64,000 bases of DNA from JBFWMG01 sp050251715 (GTDB taxonomy: Bacteria > Desulfobacterota > Desulfovibrionia > Desulfovibrionales > Desulfovibrionaceae), in the NCBI GenBank assembly GCA_050251715.1, contig JBFWMG010000017.1, positions 1-64,000 of the forward strand, written 5' to 3'. Below, piece by piece: positions 53,739 to 61,555 of this stretch; the stretch's first letter is position 1, and every line of letters begins with the position of its first letter. Below the pieces are notes generated by a model. It had not been told where the DNA came from, made no database searches, and saw nothing but the letters and a program-made list of their open reading frames with translations. Position numbers and translations under genes: made by a program.

Positions 53739-54743
53739 ATGCCACGCAAAACATCCCCCCAGACCGGCCACGCCACCCAACCGCGCGACGCGCCGGACGC
53801 CCCCCCGCGCCATGCGCCCCTTTCCGCCATGGCCCCCGGCGAACCTTCCCCCGCCGTCCTGCCGCCTCAAGCGGACCGCTACCTCGAACACCTCGTCGTG
53901 GTGCGCGGCCTTTCCGAAAACACCGTGGCCGCCTATGCCCGCGACCTCGAAACCTTTTTCCTCTTCCTGCAGACCCGCAACGCCACGCTGGACCAGGTGT
54001 CCGAAGACGCCCTGCTCTTCCACCTGGGCCAACTCCAGCGCCGCAAGCTCGACAAACGCACCCTCGCCCGCCACCTCTCGTCCCTGCGCGGCTTTTTCCG
54101 CTGGTGCTTCGACGAACGCCTGCTCGACACCAATCCCGCCGCCTACCTGGAAAACCCAAAGCTCGCCAAATCCCTGCCCGAAGTACTCTCCAGGCAGGAG
54201 GTGGACGCCCTGCTCGCCCAACCCGATACCCGCACCCCCCTGGGCTTCCGCGACCGCGCCATGCTCGAACTGCTCTATGCCTCCGGCCTGCGCGTGTCCG
54301 AACTCATCACCCTGCGCCCCCTGGACTACGACCCGCAAACAGGCCTGGTCCGCGTGTGGGGCAAAGGCGCCAAGGAACGCATCGTGCCCGTGCATGCCGC
54401 AGCCCAGGAAATCCTCGACCTCTACCTGAAATCCTGGCGCCCCCTGTTCAAGCCCAAAGAGGACATCATGTTCCTCAACCGCTCCGGCAAAGGCCTCTCC
54501 CGCGTGGCGGTGTGGAAAAATATCAAACGCTACGCCGTGGCCGCCGGCATCCGCCGCGCCATCTCGCCGCACACCTTCCGCCACTCCTTCGCCACCCACC
54601 TGCTCGAAGGCGGCGCGGACCTGCGCACCGTGCAAATCCTCCTCGGCCACGAAGTCATCACCGCCACCGAAATCTATACCCACGTCCAAACAGGCCGCCT
54701 GCGCGAACTGCATAAGCGCTACCACCCACGGTCAAACGGATAA
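53739..54743 (+). CDS. xerD: Tyrosine recombinase XerD
   Basis: 334 residues. An extended Pro-rich N-terminus (about 1-45) is followed by the core-binding domain (ADRYLEHLVVVRGLSENTVAAYARDLETF) and the catalytic domain. The latter has Arg in ASGLRVSEL, Lys in WGKGAKERIVP, HxxR in SPHTFRHSFATHLL, His in LLGHEVITATEIYTHV and the nucleophile Tyr in the same stretch. It resolves chromosome dimers at dif. XerC and XerD cannot be fully separated by eye, but EGGADLRTVQILLGH favours XerD. The start may be further in, at ATG 53829. Confidence 0.9.
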   Translation: MPRKTSPQTGHATQPRDAPDAPPRHAPLSAMAPGEPSPAVLPPQADRYLEHLVVVRGLSENTVAAYARDLETFFLFLQTRNATLDQVSEDALLFHLGQLQRRKLDKRTLARHLSSLRGFFRWCFDERLLDTNPAAYLENPKLAKSLPEVLSRQEVDALLAQPDTRTPLGFRDRAMLELLYASGLRVSELITLRPLDYDPQTGLVRVWGKGAKERIVPVHAAAQEILDLYLKSWRPLFKPKEDIMFLNRSGKGLSRVAVWKNIKRYAVAAGIRRAISPHTFRHSFATHLLEGGADLRTVQILLGHEVITATEIYTHVQTGRLRELHKRYHPRSNG

Positions 54744-54779
54744 ACGGCTAAGAAACGGCAACGGCAATGCCTCCGGCGG

Positions 54780-54815
54780 CCGGGGAAGGAACTTTTGAAA
54801 AAGTTCCTTCCCCGG
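54780..54815. repeat. 16-bp perfect hairpin downstream of xerD (REP-like)
   Basis: CCGGGGAAGGAACTTT-TGAA-AAAGTTCCTTCCCCGG. It lies 36 bases after the xerD stop in a CCTCCGGCGGCCGGGG context. From memory, similar intergenic hairpins recur in Desulfovibrio genomes. It may end xerD transcription although no long T-run follows. A second, imperfect dyad around CAAAACGTTTTG follows at about 54827. Confidence 0.6.
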
Positions 54816-55050
54816 ACCCCATCCTCAAAACGTTTTGGTTGGGGGGTGACGGTGCTATGGGCGCGGTTTGCGGGGGCGGAAGACGTACCGACGCATGGTG
54901 CGGTCGCGCTGGTCGTGCGCCTGCGGCAAAGGGGGGGAAGGGAAAAAGGCATGTGTGGTCTTGGTGGGGGGGGGCGGATCAGCGTTGGGCGGGGAGACTG
55001 AGAACACACACGTTGGGCGGCCACACAGGCCGAAAGGCCGGAATTCCCTT
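54816..55050. other. Intergenic stretch downstream of xerD
   Basis: No supported gene. It is G-rich on the plus strand, with runs such as GGGGGG near 54842 and around 54969, and short frames without protein character. It connects the hairpin at 54780 with the tandem repeat at 55051. Confidence 0.4.
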
Positions 55051-55106
55051 CCCGCCTACTAAAAGCGGCATTATGCCGCCCGCCCACTAAAAGCGGCATT
55101 ATGCCG
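55051..55106. repeat. Two tandem copies of a 28-bp repeat
   Basis: The unit CCCGCC(T/C)ACTAAAAG followed by CGGCATTATGCCG occurs twice with no spacer and one mismatch (55051-55078, 55079-55106). Each unit contains the small palindrome CGGCATTATGCCG. Confidence 0.8.
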
Positions 55107-55193
55107 ACCGGCTGAGAATTCGCTCTGACCCAACCATATCGGCCTCCCCAACCAGCAGTTTTTGGGGAAAGAGATAGGAGAGAGGATGGGGGG

Positions 55194-55275
55194 CTGGGGG
55201 AAGGAGAGAGGAAAGGGAAAACCCCTTTTTATGCTTGGAAAAAGGGGTTTTCCCTTTCCTCTCTCCTTCCCCCAG
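55194..55275. repeat. 37-bp perfect inverted repeat (long hairpin)
   Basis: The 37-nt arm at 55194-55230 is exactly complementary to 55239-55275, with loop ATGCTTGG. The left arm is nearly all purine until its CCCCTTTTT end. It lies between xerD and trmO, ending about 125 bases before the trmO start. In RNA either strand would fold into a long duplex. Confidence 0.85.
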
Positions 55276-55399
55276 GGCTTTGTATTATGCCGTCCCGCCT
55301 TGCATTTCAGGGGGCGATCATGCAACGTGCGAAAGAACGCCATGTCCCGCAATATGAAAAGAAACAAGCGGTATTGTTGACCATTTGAGGGGAATTTTC

Positions 55400-55903
55400 A
55401 TGACCATCGCCTTCACGCCCATCGGTTATTTCGACACCCCGCACAAGGATGTGCAAGGCATGCCCATCCAGCCCTCGGGCGCGCGGGGCATCAAGGGCAG
55501 CATCGCCATATTGCCGGAATATTGGCCCGCCTTCGCGGATCTGGACGGCTTTTCACACGTCATTGTCCTTTATCATTTCCACGAGGTACGCGGCTTTGAC
55601 ATGACTGTGACGCCGTTTCTGGACAATGCGGCCCATGGCCTGTTCGCCACGCGTACGCCCAAGCGGCCCAATCCCATCGGCCTGTCCGTGATGCGTCTGC
55701 TGGCCGTGCGGGACGGTGTGCTGGAATTGGAGAATGTGGACGTATTGCACGGCACGCCCGTGTTGGATGTCAAACCCTATGTGCCCGACTTCGACGTGTG
55801 GCCTGCGGACAGGATCGGCTGGATGGCGGGCAAGTCGTCCAATGTGGCCAGCCACCGCAGCGACGGGCGTTTTGACGACCGCGAGCCGCCGCAGGAAAAA
55901 TAG
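55400..55903 (+). CDS. trmO: tRNA (adenine-N6)-methyltransferase TrmO / TsaA family
   Basis: 167 residues from ATG 55400 after GAGGGGAA. The TsaA beta-barrel motifs are clear: FTPIGYFDTPHKD, GFSHVIVLYHFHE, GLFATRTPKRPNPIGLSVMRLL and VLDVKPYVPDFD. TrmO methylates N6 of threonylcarbamoyl-adenosine 37 in tRNA-Thr using SAM. In sulfate reducers and archaea the family is sometimes linked to metal or tungsten genes instead, so the role is inferred from family. Monocistronic by context. Confidence 0.88.
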   Translation: MTIAFTPIGYFDTPHKDVQGMPIQPSGARGIKGSIAILPEYWPAFADLDGFSHVIVLYHFHEVRGFDMTVTPFLDNAAHGLFATRTPKRPNPIGLSVMRLLAVRDGVLELENVDVLHGTPVLDVKPYVPDFDVWPADRIGWMAGKSSNVASHRSDGRFDDREPPQEK

Positions 55904-56174
55904 TCCGCATGCGGGCATGCCGTTGCCCGTTCGTTGCCTGGACGCGGACAACGACGTCCGTAAGAGCCTTATGCGCGGCGAGCGCCGCGCCGCGCCTGCG
56001 CGGGCCGACGCTGAGCGCCACATCCGCACGCAGCCCCCTTTGGCGCGGGCAACGCCGTCCCCCGCAATCGTCCCCCGGTGCAAGGCTTGCCGCACGCGCA
56101 TCGGGCACGCCCCCCCTTCGCCAGCCATCTCTGTCGCGCATGCCAACGCGACCAGCGGTAATTTGCTCAAGAAA

Positions 56175-56744
56175 TCAAAGTCGTTTCAGCTCCTTGCCGT
56201 CGTGCCACGCCTTGCCGATGACCTCGCCCACGGACCAGTAGCGGTTGTCGGGCATGGAGAGCATGAAGGGTTTGAGTTTGGCGAGATCCGGCACGCCGTC
56301 GGTCAGGATGCGTTCCTCGGCCCAGGTGGCCACGATTTCAGCGACAAAAATCGAATTCGACGGCAGGTCGATGCGCTGCGCCACCTTGCATTCCAATGCG
56401 TAGGGGCAGGCGGCGATCAGGGGCGCGCCGGGAAGTGTGCCCTCTTTCGTCGTGAACACGGCGGACTTGTCCGTGCGGTGGCCCGACACCAACCCCACAT
56501 AATCTGTCGCGGCCAACTGGCTTTCGTCCGGAAAATTGAGGCTGAAGACACCTGTGTCCCGAAGCGCCTCGTGCGAGGCGTGCCGTTGGTTCAACGCCAC
56601 GATGAGCATGGGCGGCGCATAGTTGACGCGTGTGCACCAGGCCACGGCCATGAAATTGGACGTGCCCTTGAACACGGTGCCCAGGATGGCCATGGGCATG
56701 GGCAGGGTGAAGCCGTTGCTGCCAAGGTTGATCTTGTCAGACAT
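56175..56744 (-). CDS. Flavin reductase domain protein (flavoredoxin-like)
   Basis: 189 residues. It has the FMN-binding split-barrel of the flavin reductase family: LPMPMAILGTVFKGTSNFMAVAWCTRVNYAPPMLIVALNQRHASHEAL, then FSLNFPDESQLAATDYVGLVSG. Desulfovibrio flavoredoxin belongs here and takes part in electron transfer; the partner is not known for this copy. ATG 56744 follows AAGGAGG. The MarR-family gene upstream on the same strand is the likely regulator. Confidence 0.87.
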   Translation of the reverse strand: MSDKINLGSNGFTLPMPMAILGTVFKGTSNFMAVAWCTRVNYAPPMLIVALNQRHASHEALRDTGVFSLNFPDESQLAATDYVGLVSGHRTDKSAVFTTKEGTLPGAPLIAACPYALECKVAQRIDLPSNSIFVAEIVATWAEERILTDGVPDLAKLKPFMLSMPDNRYWSVGEVIGKAWHDGKELKRL

Positions 56745-56760
56745 GGAGCGCCTCCTTGTG

Positions 56761-56774
56761 TTGCATGTGCATAC
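56761..56774 (-). promoter_or_regulatory. Candidate MarR operator upstream of the flavin reductase gene
   Basis: Minus strand GTATGCACATGCAA, 17 bases upstream of the start codon. It matches the site at 57437-57450 in 12 of 14 positions. Confidence 0.45.
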
Positions 56775-56823
56775 ATCTTCCGTCGCGGCACACCGTTATG
56801 GCGGGATGCCGCACAATACGCCG

Positions 56824-57423
56824 CTACGGTTTGTCCGTCTTTGCCCCGCATGAGGGCAGGCAGGCAGAGGATGCGGGCGTCTGCCGGGGGGCAGGCGTGG
56901 AGGACTCGGGCGCATGCCCCTGAACGCGAGCCGACACCCCCTTGGACTCGGACGCGGGGGCTGGATGCTGGGCCGCGAGGAAGGCGGGGGCTTCGGCGTT
57001 TTCCAGAAGCGCGTTGGCCACGTCGATGGTGCGGGTCAGGCGCTCCCCTTCTTCCACGCCAAGCAGGGTGGAATACTGCGTATAGAGGGCTTTCCAGGCG
57101 TCATGGATGGGCGTGAGCAGCTTATTGCCTTCCGGGGTGGGGAAAACGCGGGCCGTCTTGCCATGGGCCTGCTTGGTGGCCAGGCCACGGGCGAGCAGCG
57201 CATCGGTAAAGCGGCTGATCGTGGACGGCGCCAGATGCAACAGGCCGCTCAATTCTTTTTGGCTGATGCCGGGTGTTTCGATGGTCAGCATGAGCAGGAA
57301 GGCCTGCGACGGCGACAACCCCAACCTGCCGAACGCCTCGTCCGCCATGCGCGACACAGTGCGCGCCAGGGTGTTGGCGGTGAAATACAGGCAGCGGTGG
57401 AGCAACTGTGATGGTTGTGACAT
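56824..57423 (-). CDS. MarR-family transcriptional regulator
   Basis: 199 residues from ATG 57423. The winged helix reads LGLSPSQAFLLMLTIETPGISQKELSGLLHLAPSTISRFTDALLARGLATKQAHGKTARVFPTPEG, the standard MarR arrangement. The last 45 residues are Pro/Ala/Ser-rich and unconserved-looking, with two Cys (SACLPSCG) that might be redox-active. It lies 79 bases upstream of the flavin reductase gene. The 14-bp motif found before both genes suggests autoregulation and control of the reductase. Confidence 0.88.
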   Translation of the reverse strand: MSQPSQLLHRCLYFTANTLARTVSRMADEAFGRLGLSPSQAFLLMLTIETPGISQKELSGLLHLAPSTISRFTDALLARGLATKQAHGKTARVFPTPEGNKLLTPIHDAWKALYTQYSTLLGVEEGERLTRTIDVANALLENAEAPAFLAAQHPAPASESKGVSARVQGHAPESSTPAPRQTPASSACLPSCGAKTDKP

Positions 57424-57829
57424 GAATCCCTCGTTTGTATGTACATGCATATGACACGAATGGGTGACGCGGTCAAGAGAAGGAGAACGAGCGCCGGATG
57501 CGCCGGTGAAGAGTTAAAGGAGCAAGGCGGGACGGGGGCTGAGGGTATTTGTATCCCCTGCCATGGCGTCCGTGGGGTCGGATCGGGCAAATACTATGAA
57601 AAGATACTTATAATTCAGAATATTACAAACAGTTAAAGTAACCGTTCATGTAGGGACGTATTCCGGGAAAATCCAGGCTGGGCGAGGCCTGCCTGCCCTT
57701 CAACCATACTCCGGACGGAAGCACGATGATTTTATTGCGGGGAGATGGAGAAAGCGCCCCTGGCGGGATTGTGCGCGGCGCGGTTTGCGGCTACCATCCG
57801 GCCAAGGAAAATCCTTGCCCGTCGCGCAC
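57424..57829. other. Divergent spacer between the marR gene and the nucleotidyltransferase gene
   Basis: About 400 bases. The left end carries the operator-like motif. Around 57595-57650 the DNA is AT-rich (TTATAATTCAGAATATTACA) and could hold the plus-strand promoter of the nucleotidyltransferase gene. No gene is supported. Confidence 0.4.
57437..57450. promoter_or_regulatory. Candidate MarR operator upstream of marR
   Basis: GTATGTACATGCAT, 14 bases upstream of the marR start codon, with the palindromic cores ATGTACAT and ATGCAT. It matches the site before the flavin reductase gene. Confidence 0.45.
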
Positions 57830-60511
57830 ATGAAAAACATCGCCGCCCACACCATCATCACCGCCCACAACAACGCGGATTTTGACGCCCTGGCCGCCAT
57901 CATCGCGGCCAGCCGCCTCTACCCCGGCGCGGTGCTCGTCTTTCCCGGCAGCCAGGAAAAGAACCTGCGCAATTTCTTCATCCAGAGCGCCACCTACATG
58001 TTCGATTTCCAGAACGCCAAGGACATCGACATGGCCAGCGTGCAACGGCTGGTGGTGGTGGATACCCGGCAGCGGTCGCGGCTTTCCCACATCCAGGCCT
58101 TGCTCGACAAGCCGGGCCTGGAGGTGCACGTCTACGACCACCATCCCGACGCCGCCGAGCCCGGCGAAGACCTGGTCCCTATCGCGGGCAAGGTGCTTCC
58201 CTGGGGGGCCGCCACCACGGTGCTGGTCCACGAGATCATGGCCCGAGGCCTGGACGTGACCCCTGACGAGGCCACCATCCTGGGCCTGGGCATCTATGAG
58301 GACACCGGCTCCTTCACCTTCGCCTCCACCGTGGGCCAGGATTTCGAGGCGGCGGCCTGGCTCAAGGCCAGGGGCATGGACCAGAACGTCATCGCCGACC
58401 TGCTCACCCGCGACCTGACCTCGCAGCAGATCACCATTCTCAACACCCTGCTGGAATCGGCCGCCACCCACAACATCAACGGGGTGGAGGTTGTCCTGGC
58501 CGAGGCCAGTACGGACGTATACATGAGCGATTTCGCCCTGCTCGCCCACAAGCTGCTGGACATGGAGAACATCCGTGTGCTGTTCGCCCTGGGCCGCATG
58601 GTCGACCGCATCCATATTGTGGCCCGCAGCCGTTCCGCCGAGGTGGACGTGGGCCAGATATGCACCTCGCTTGGCGGCGGGGGCCATGCCTTTGCCGCGT
58701 CCGCGTCGGTCAACGACCGCACGCTCGCCCAGGTCAAGGACGAGTTGTTCGCCCTGCTGTATTCGCACATCAACCCGCAGATACTGGTGCGCTCGATCAT
58801 GACCGCGCCCCCGGTGGTGGTCGAGGCCGAGGACACCATACAGCATGCCGTGGACACCATGGGCCGCTACAGCCTCAAGGCGTTGCCCGTGGTCGCCGCC
58901 GGGGGCATGCAGTGCCGTGGCGTGCTGGAGGCGCAGATCGCCAGCAAGGCGCTGTCACACGGCCTGGGGCAGGTGAAGGTCAAGGAATACATGAACCGCG
59001 ACTGTGCGGTCGCGGCCCCGGATTCCGACCTGTATCCGGTCATGGAAACCATCATGGGCCAGCGCCAGGGGCTGGTTCCCGTGGTGCGTGACGGCAACGT
59101 GATCGGCGTGATTTCGCGTACGGACATCATCAACACCCTGATCGAGGAACCCGCGCGCATACCGGAGCGGCTGGTGCCGGAAAAGGGGCGCGAGCGCAAC
59201 ATCCGCGCGCTGTTGCGCGAGCGGTTGCCCCGCGACGTCCTTGCGCTGCTGGAACTGGCCGGCGACCTGGGCGAGCAATGGGGATGCGCGGTCTATGCCG
59301 TGGGCGGCTTTGTGCGCGACATCCTGCTCTATCGGCCCAACCTGGATCTGGACCTGGTGGTGGAGGGCGACGGCATAGGCTTTGCCCGTGCCCTGGCCGA
59401 CCAGCTGGGCGGCAGGGTACGCGCCCACCACAAATTCAAGACCGCGGTGGTCATCTTCGACCGGGGACAGGGCCGCGAACGCATCGACGTGGCCACGGCC
59501 CGCCTGGAATACTACGAGTATCCCGCCGCCCTGCCCACGGTGGAGCTCTCGTCCATCAAGATGGATCTCTACCGCCGCGATTTCACGGTCAACGCCTTGG
59601 CCGTGCAGCTCAATCCCAACCATTATGGCCGGCTGGTGGACTTTTTCGGGGCGCAGCGGGACATCAAGGACCGCGTCATCCGCGTGCTGCATTCCCTGAG
59701 TTTTGTGGAAGACCCCACCCGCATCCTGCGCGCCGTGCGTTTTGAGCAGCGCTACAACTTCTCCATAGGCGGGCAGACCGAGCGGCTCATCAAGAACGCC
59801 CTGCACCTGGGGCTCATGGAAAAACTCTCCGGCTCGCGGCTGTTCCATGAAATCCGCCTCATCATGGACGAGGAGCAGCCCATGGCCTGCCTGCGCCGCA
59901 TGCACCAGCTGGGGCTCATGCGGGCCATCCACCCCATTTTGACCCTGACCCGGAGCAAGGAAACCGTGCTGCACGAGGCGGAACGGGTCGTCAACTGGCA
60001 CCGCCTGCTCTACCAGGAGGAGCGTCCCGAGGTGTGGCAGATCTATCTGCTTGGCCTGTGTTCCGGCAGTTCTCCCGACGATACGGCCAGCCTGCTGCGG
60101 CGGCTGTATTTCACGCCGCGCATGGTGCAGGATTTCGCCTCGCTCCGCGAACAGGTGTTCCTGGCCGGGCGCAAGCTCATCTTCTGGTCGCGGCGCAAGA
60201 ACCCGGCGTTGTCCGAGCTCTATCACATCCTGGCGCCCGTGCCGGTGGAGGGCGTGCTCTACCTTATGGCGCGCAGCCGCAAGGAAGAATCCCGCAGGCA
60301 TATTTCGCTGTTCCTCACCCGTCTCAAAGGCGAGCGCGTGGCCATTACGGGCGACGACCTGGTGCGCAGGCTGGGCATGGCACCCGGCCCCGCCGTGGGC
60401 AATTTGTTGCGCGCGGTGCTCGACGCCAGCATAGACGGCATCGCCCCGTCACGCGAGACGCAGCTGTCCTATGCGGCCAAGCTCCTGGCACAGGGATGGG
60501 AAACGGCATGA
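57830..60511 (+). CDS. DHH-CBS-CBS-tRNA nucleotidyltransferase fusion (A-adding or CC-adding enzyme)
   Basis: 893 residues. An N-terminal DHH phosphoesterase domain (NNADFDALA, then VYDHHPD near 103) and DHHA1 (SLGGGGHAFAASA near 290) are followed by a CBS pair (about 320-450, with IMTAPPVVVEAEDTI and YMNRDCAVAAPDSDL). The class II nucleotidyltransferase head begins near 480 (YAVGGFVRDILLYRPNLDLDLVVEGDG), followed by RNA-binding helices. This four-part architecture occurs in enzymes that add A or CC to tRNA 3' ends in some bacteria with split CCA activity. The start is uncertain: TTG 57815 has a better ribosome site (AAGGA). Confidence 0.87.
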   Translation: MKNIAAHTIITAHNNADFDALAAIIAASRLYPGAVLVFPGSQEKNLRNFFIQSATYMFDFQNAKDIDMASVQRLVVVDTRQRSRLSHIQALLDKPGLEVHVYDHHPDAAEPGEDLVPIAGKVLPWGAATTVLVHEIMARGLDVTPDEATILGLGIYEDTGSFTFASTVGQDFEAAAWLKARGMDQNVIADLLTRDLTSQQITILNTLLESAATHNINGVEVVLAEASTDVYMSDFALLAHKLLDMENIRVLFALGRMVDRIHIVARSRSAEVDVGQICTSLGGGGHAFAASASVNDRTLAQVKDELFALLYSHINPQILVRSIMTAPPVVVEAEDTIQHAVDTMGRYSLKALPVVAAGGMQCRGVLEAQIASKALSHGLGQVKVKEYMNRDCAVAAPDSDLYPVMETIMGQRQGLVPVVRDGNVIGVISRTDIINTLIEEPARIPERLVPEKGRERNIRALLRERLPRDVLALLELAGDLGEQWGCAVYAVGGFVRDILLYRPNLDLDLVVEGDGIGFARALADQLGGRVRAHHKFKTAVVIFDRGQGRERIDVATARLEYYEYPAALPTVELSSIKMDLYRRDFTVNALAVQLNPNHYGRLVDFFGAQRDIKDRVIRVLHSLSFVEDPTRILRAVRFEQRYNFSIGGQTERLIKNALHLGLMEKLSGSRLFHEIRLIMDEEQPMACLRRMHQLGLMRAIHPILTLTRSKETVLHEAERVVNWHRLLYQEERPEVWQIYLLGLCSGSSPDDTASLLRRLYFTPRMVQDFASLREQVFLAGRKLIFWSRRKNPALSELYHILAPVPVEGVLYLMARSRKEESRRHISLFLTRLKGERVAITGDDLVRRLGMAPGPAVGNLLRAVLDASIDGIAPSRETQLSYAAKLLAQGWETA

Positions 60512-60666
60512 TGCGCAAGGCGGCCTTTCCGCAATGCGCGGGCCGCCTGGCCGGCGTATGTGGCTGCTTGCCCTTGGCGCGCAACCGGTGTAGAAAATGA
60601 AACGCCCGCGCCCTGCATGGGTGGTCGAGGCCACAACCCGCTTTGCCCCGGAGGTGAGCGCACATC

Positions 60667-61158
60667 ATGGACGTACTGTGGGCGCCCTGGCGTCTTGATT
60701 ATATCCTTGGCCCCAAGCCGGACACCTGTGTGTTTTGCCTGCCCGAGCACACGGACGAGGACAGGCAACGCCGGGTGCTCTACAGGGGCCGGCACTGTTT
60801 CGTCATCATGAACATCTTTCCCTACAACAACGGCCATTTGATGGTCACGCCCTACCGCCACGTCATGCAGTTGACCGACCTGGACCAGACCGAGACCCAT
60901 GAGATCATGGACCTCATCCAGACCTGCTCGGCCATTCTCAAGGAACGCTTCCGCCCAGGAGGCATCAACGTGGGCCTCAACCTGGGCGAGGCCGCCGGGG
61001 CGGGCATCCGGGAGCATCTGCACTTCCATCTCGTGCCGCGCTGGAACGGCGACGCCTCGTTCATGGCGCTGTCGGGAACCCGCGTCATCCCCGAACACAT
61101 CGACTCAACCTATGACGCGCTCAAGCCGCTGTTCGACCGGCTGGCGCGGCCCGTATAA
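60667..61158 (+). CDS. HIT-family nucleotide hydrolase/transferase
   Basis: 163 residues. The histidine triad is present in IREHLHFHLVPRW (HxHxH). The N-terminus DVLWAPWRLDYI and CVFCLPEH belong to the Ap4A phosphorylase-like HIT subgroup. A zinc-type Cys pair (CVFC) precedes the core. It hydrolyses or phosphorolyses dinucleoside polyphosphates; the exact substrate is unknown. ATG 60667 follows GGAGGTGAG. Confidence 0.9.
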   Translation: MDVLWAPWRLDYILGPKPDTCVFCLPEHTDEDRQRRVLYRGRHCFVIMNIFPYNNGHLMVTPYRHVMQLTDLDQTETHEIMDLIQTCSAILKERFRPGGINVGLNLGEAAGAGIREHLHFHLVPRWNGDASFMALSGTRVIPEHIDSTYDALKPLFDRLARPV

Positions 61159-61175
61159 GCCCATTAGGAGGAACC

Positions 61176-61544
61176 ATGCGCTTTTTGAAAGTCTTTCTCC
61201 ATGTTCTGCTGATCTTTCTGGCCATGATGTTTTTCATCCAGAATACCGCCGTGTTGTCCGAACCCATGACCTTGCAGTTCAACCTCTTCTTCAGGTCGTG
61301 GTATTCCATTCCGCTGCCCTTTTATTTCCTGTTGCTGCTTGCCTTCTTTGTGGGCGGCGCCTACACCATCATCTACTTTTTTATGGAAAAAGTCCGTCTT
61401 TCCGGTCAGCTGCGCCAATACCGCTCGCGCATGGCCAGCCTTGAGCAGGAAGTGAACTCCCTGCGCAACCTGCCGCTGGAAGACAAGGGCTTTCCCGCGC
61501 CGGCTCCGGTGTCCTCCGCCAGCGGCGACGGCATCGGCGAATAG
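61176..61544 (+). CDS. LapA-domain (DUF1049) small membrane protein
   Basis: 122 residues with two membrane helices (LKVFLHVLLIFLAMMFFIQNTAVL and FYFLLLLAFFVGGAYTIIYFF) and a short coiled coil (LRQYRSRMASLEQEVNSLRN). This matches LapA/YciS, which works with LapB in lipopolysaccharide assembly. AGGAGG precedes ATG 61176. The TPR protein encoded 11 bases downstream is the likely partner. Confidence 0.85.
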   Translation: MRFLKVFLHVLLIFLAMMFFIQNTAVLSEPMTLQFNLFFRSWYSIPLPFYFLLLLAFFVGGAYTIIYFFMEKVRLSGQLRQYRSRMASLEQEVNSLRNLPLEDKGFPAPAPVSSASGDGIGE

Positions 61545-61555
61545 GCCGGAGCGTC

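Noticed and set aside
55051..55106. 28-bp repeats as a CRISPR array
   Set aside because: The copies abut with no spacers, only two exist, and no cas gene is nearby.
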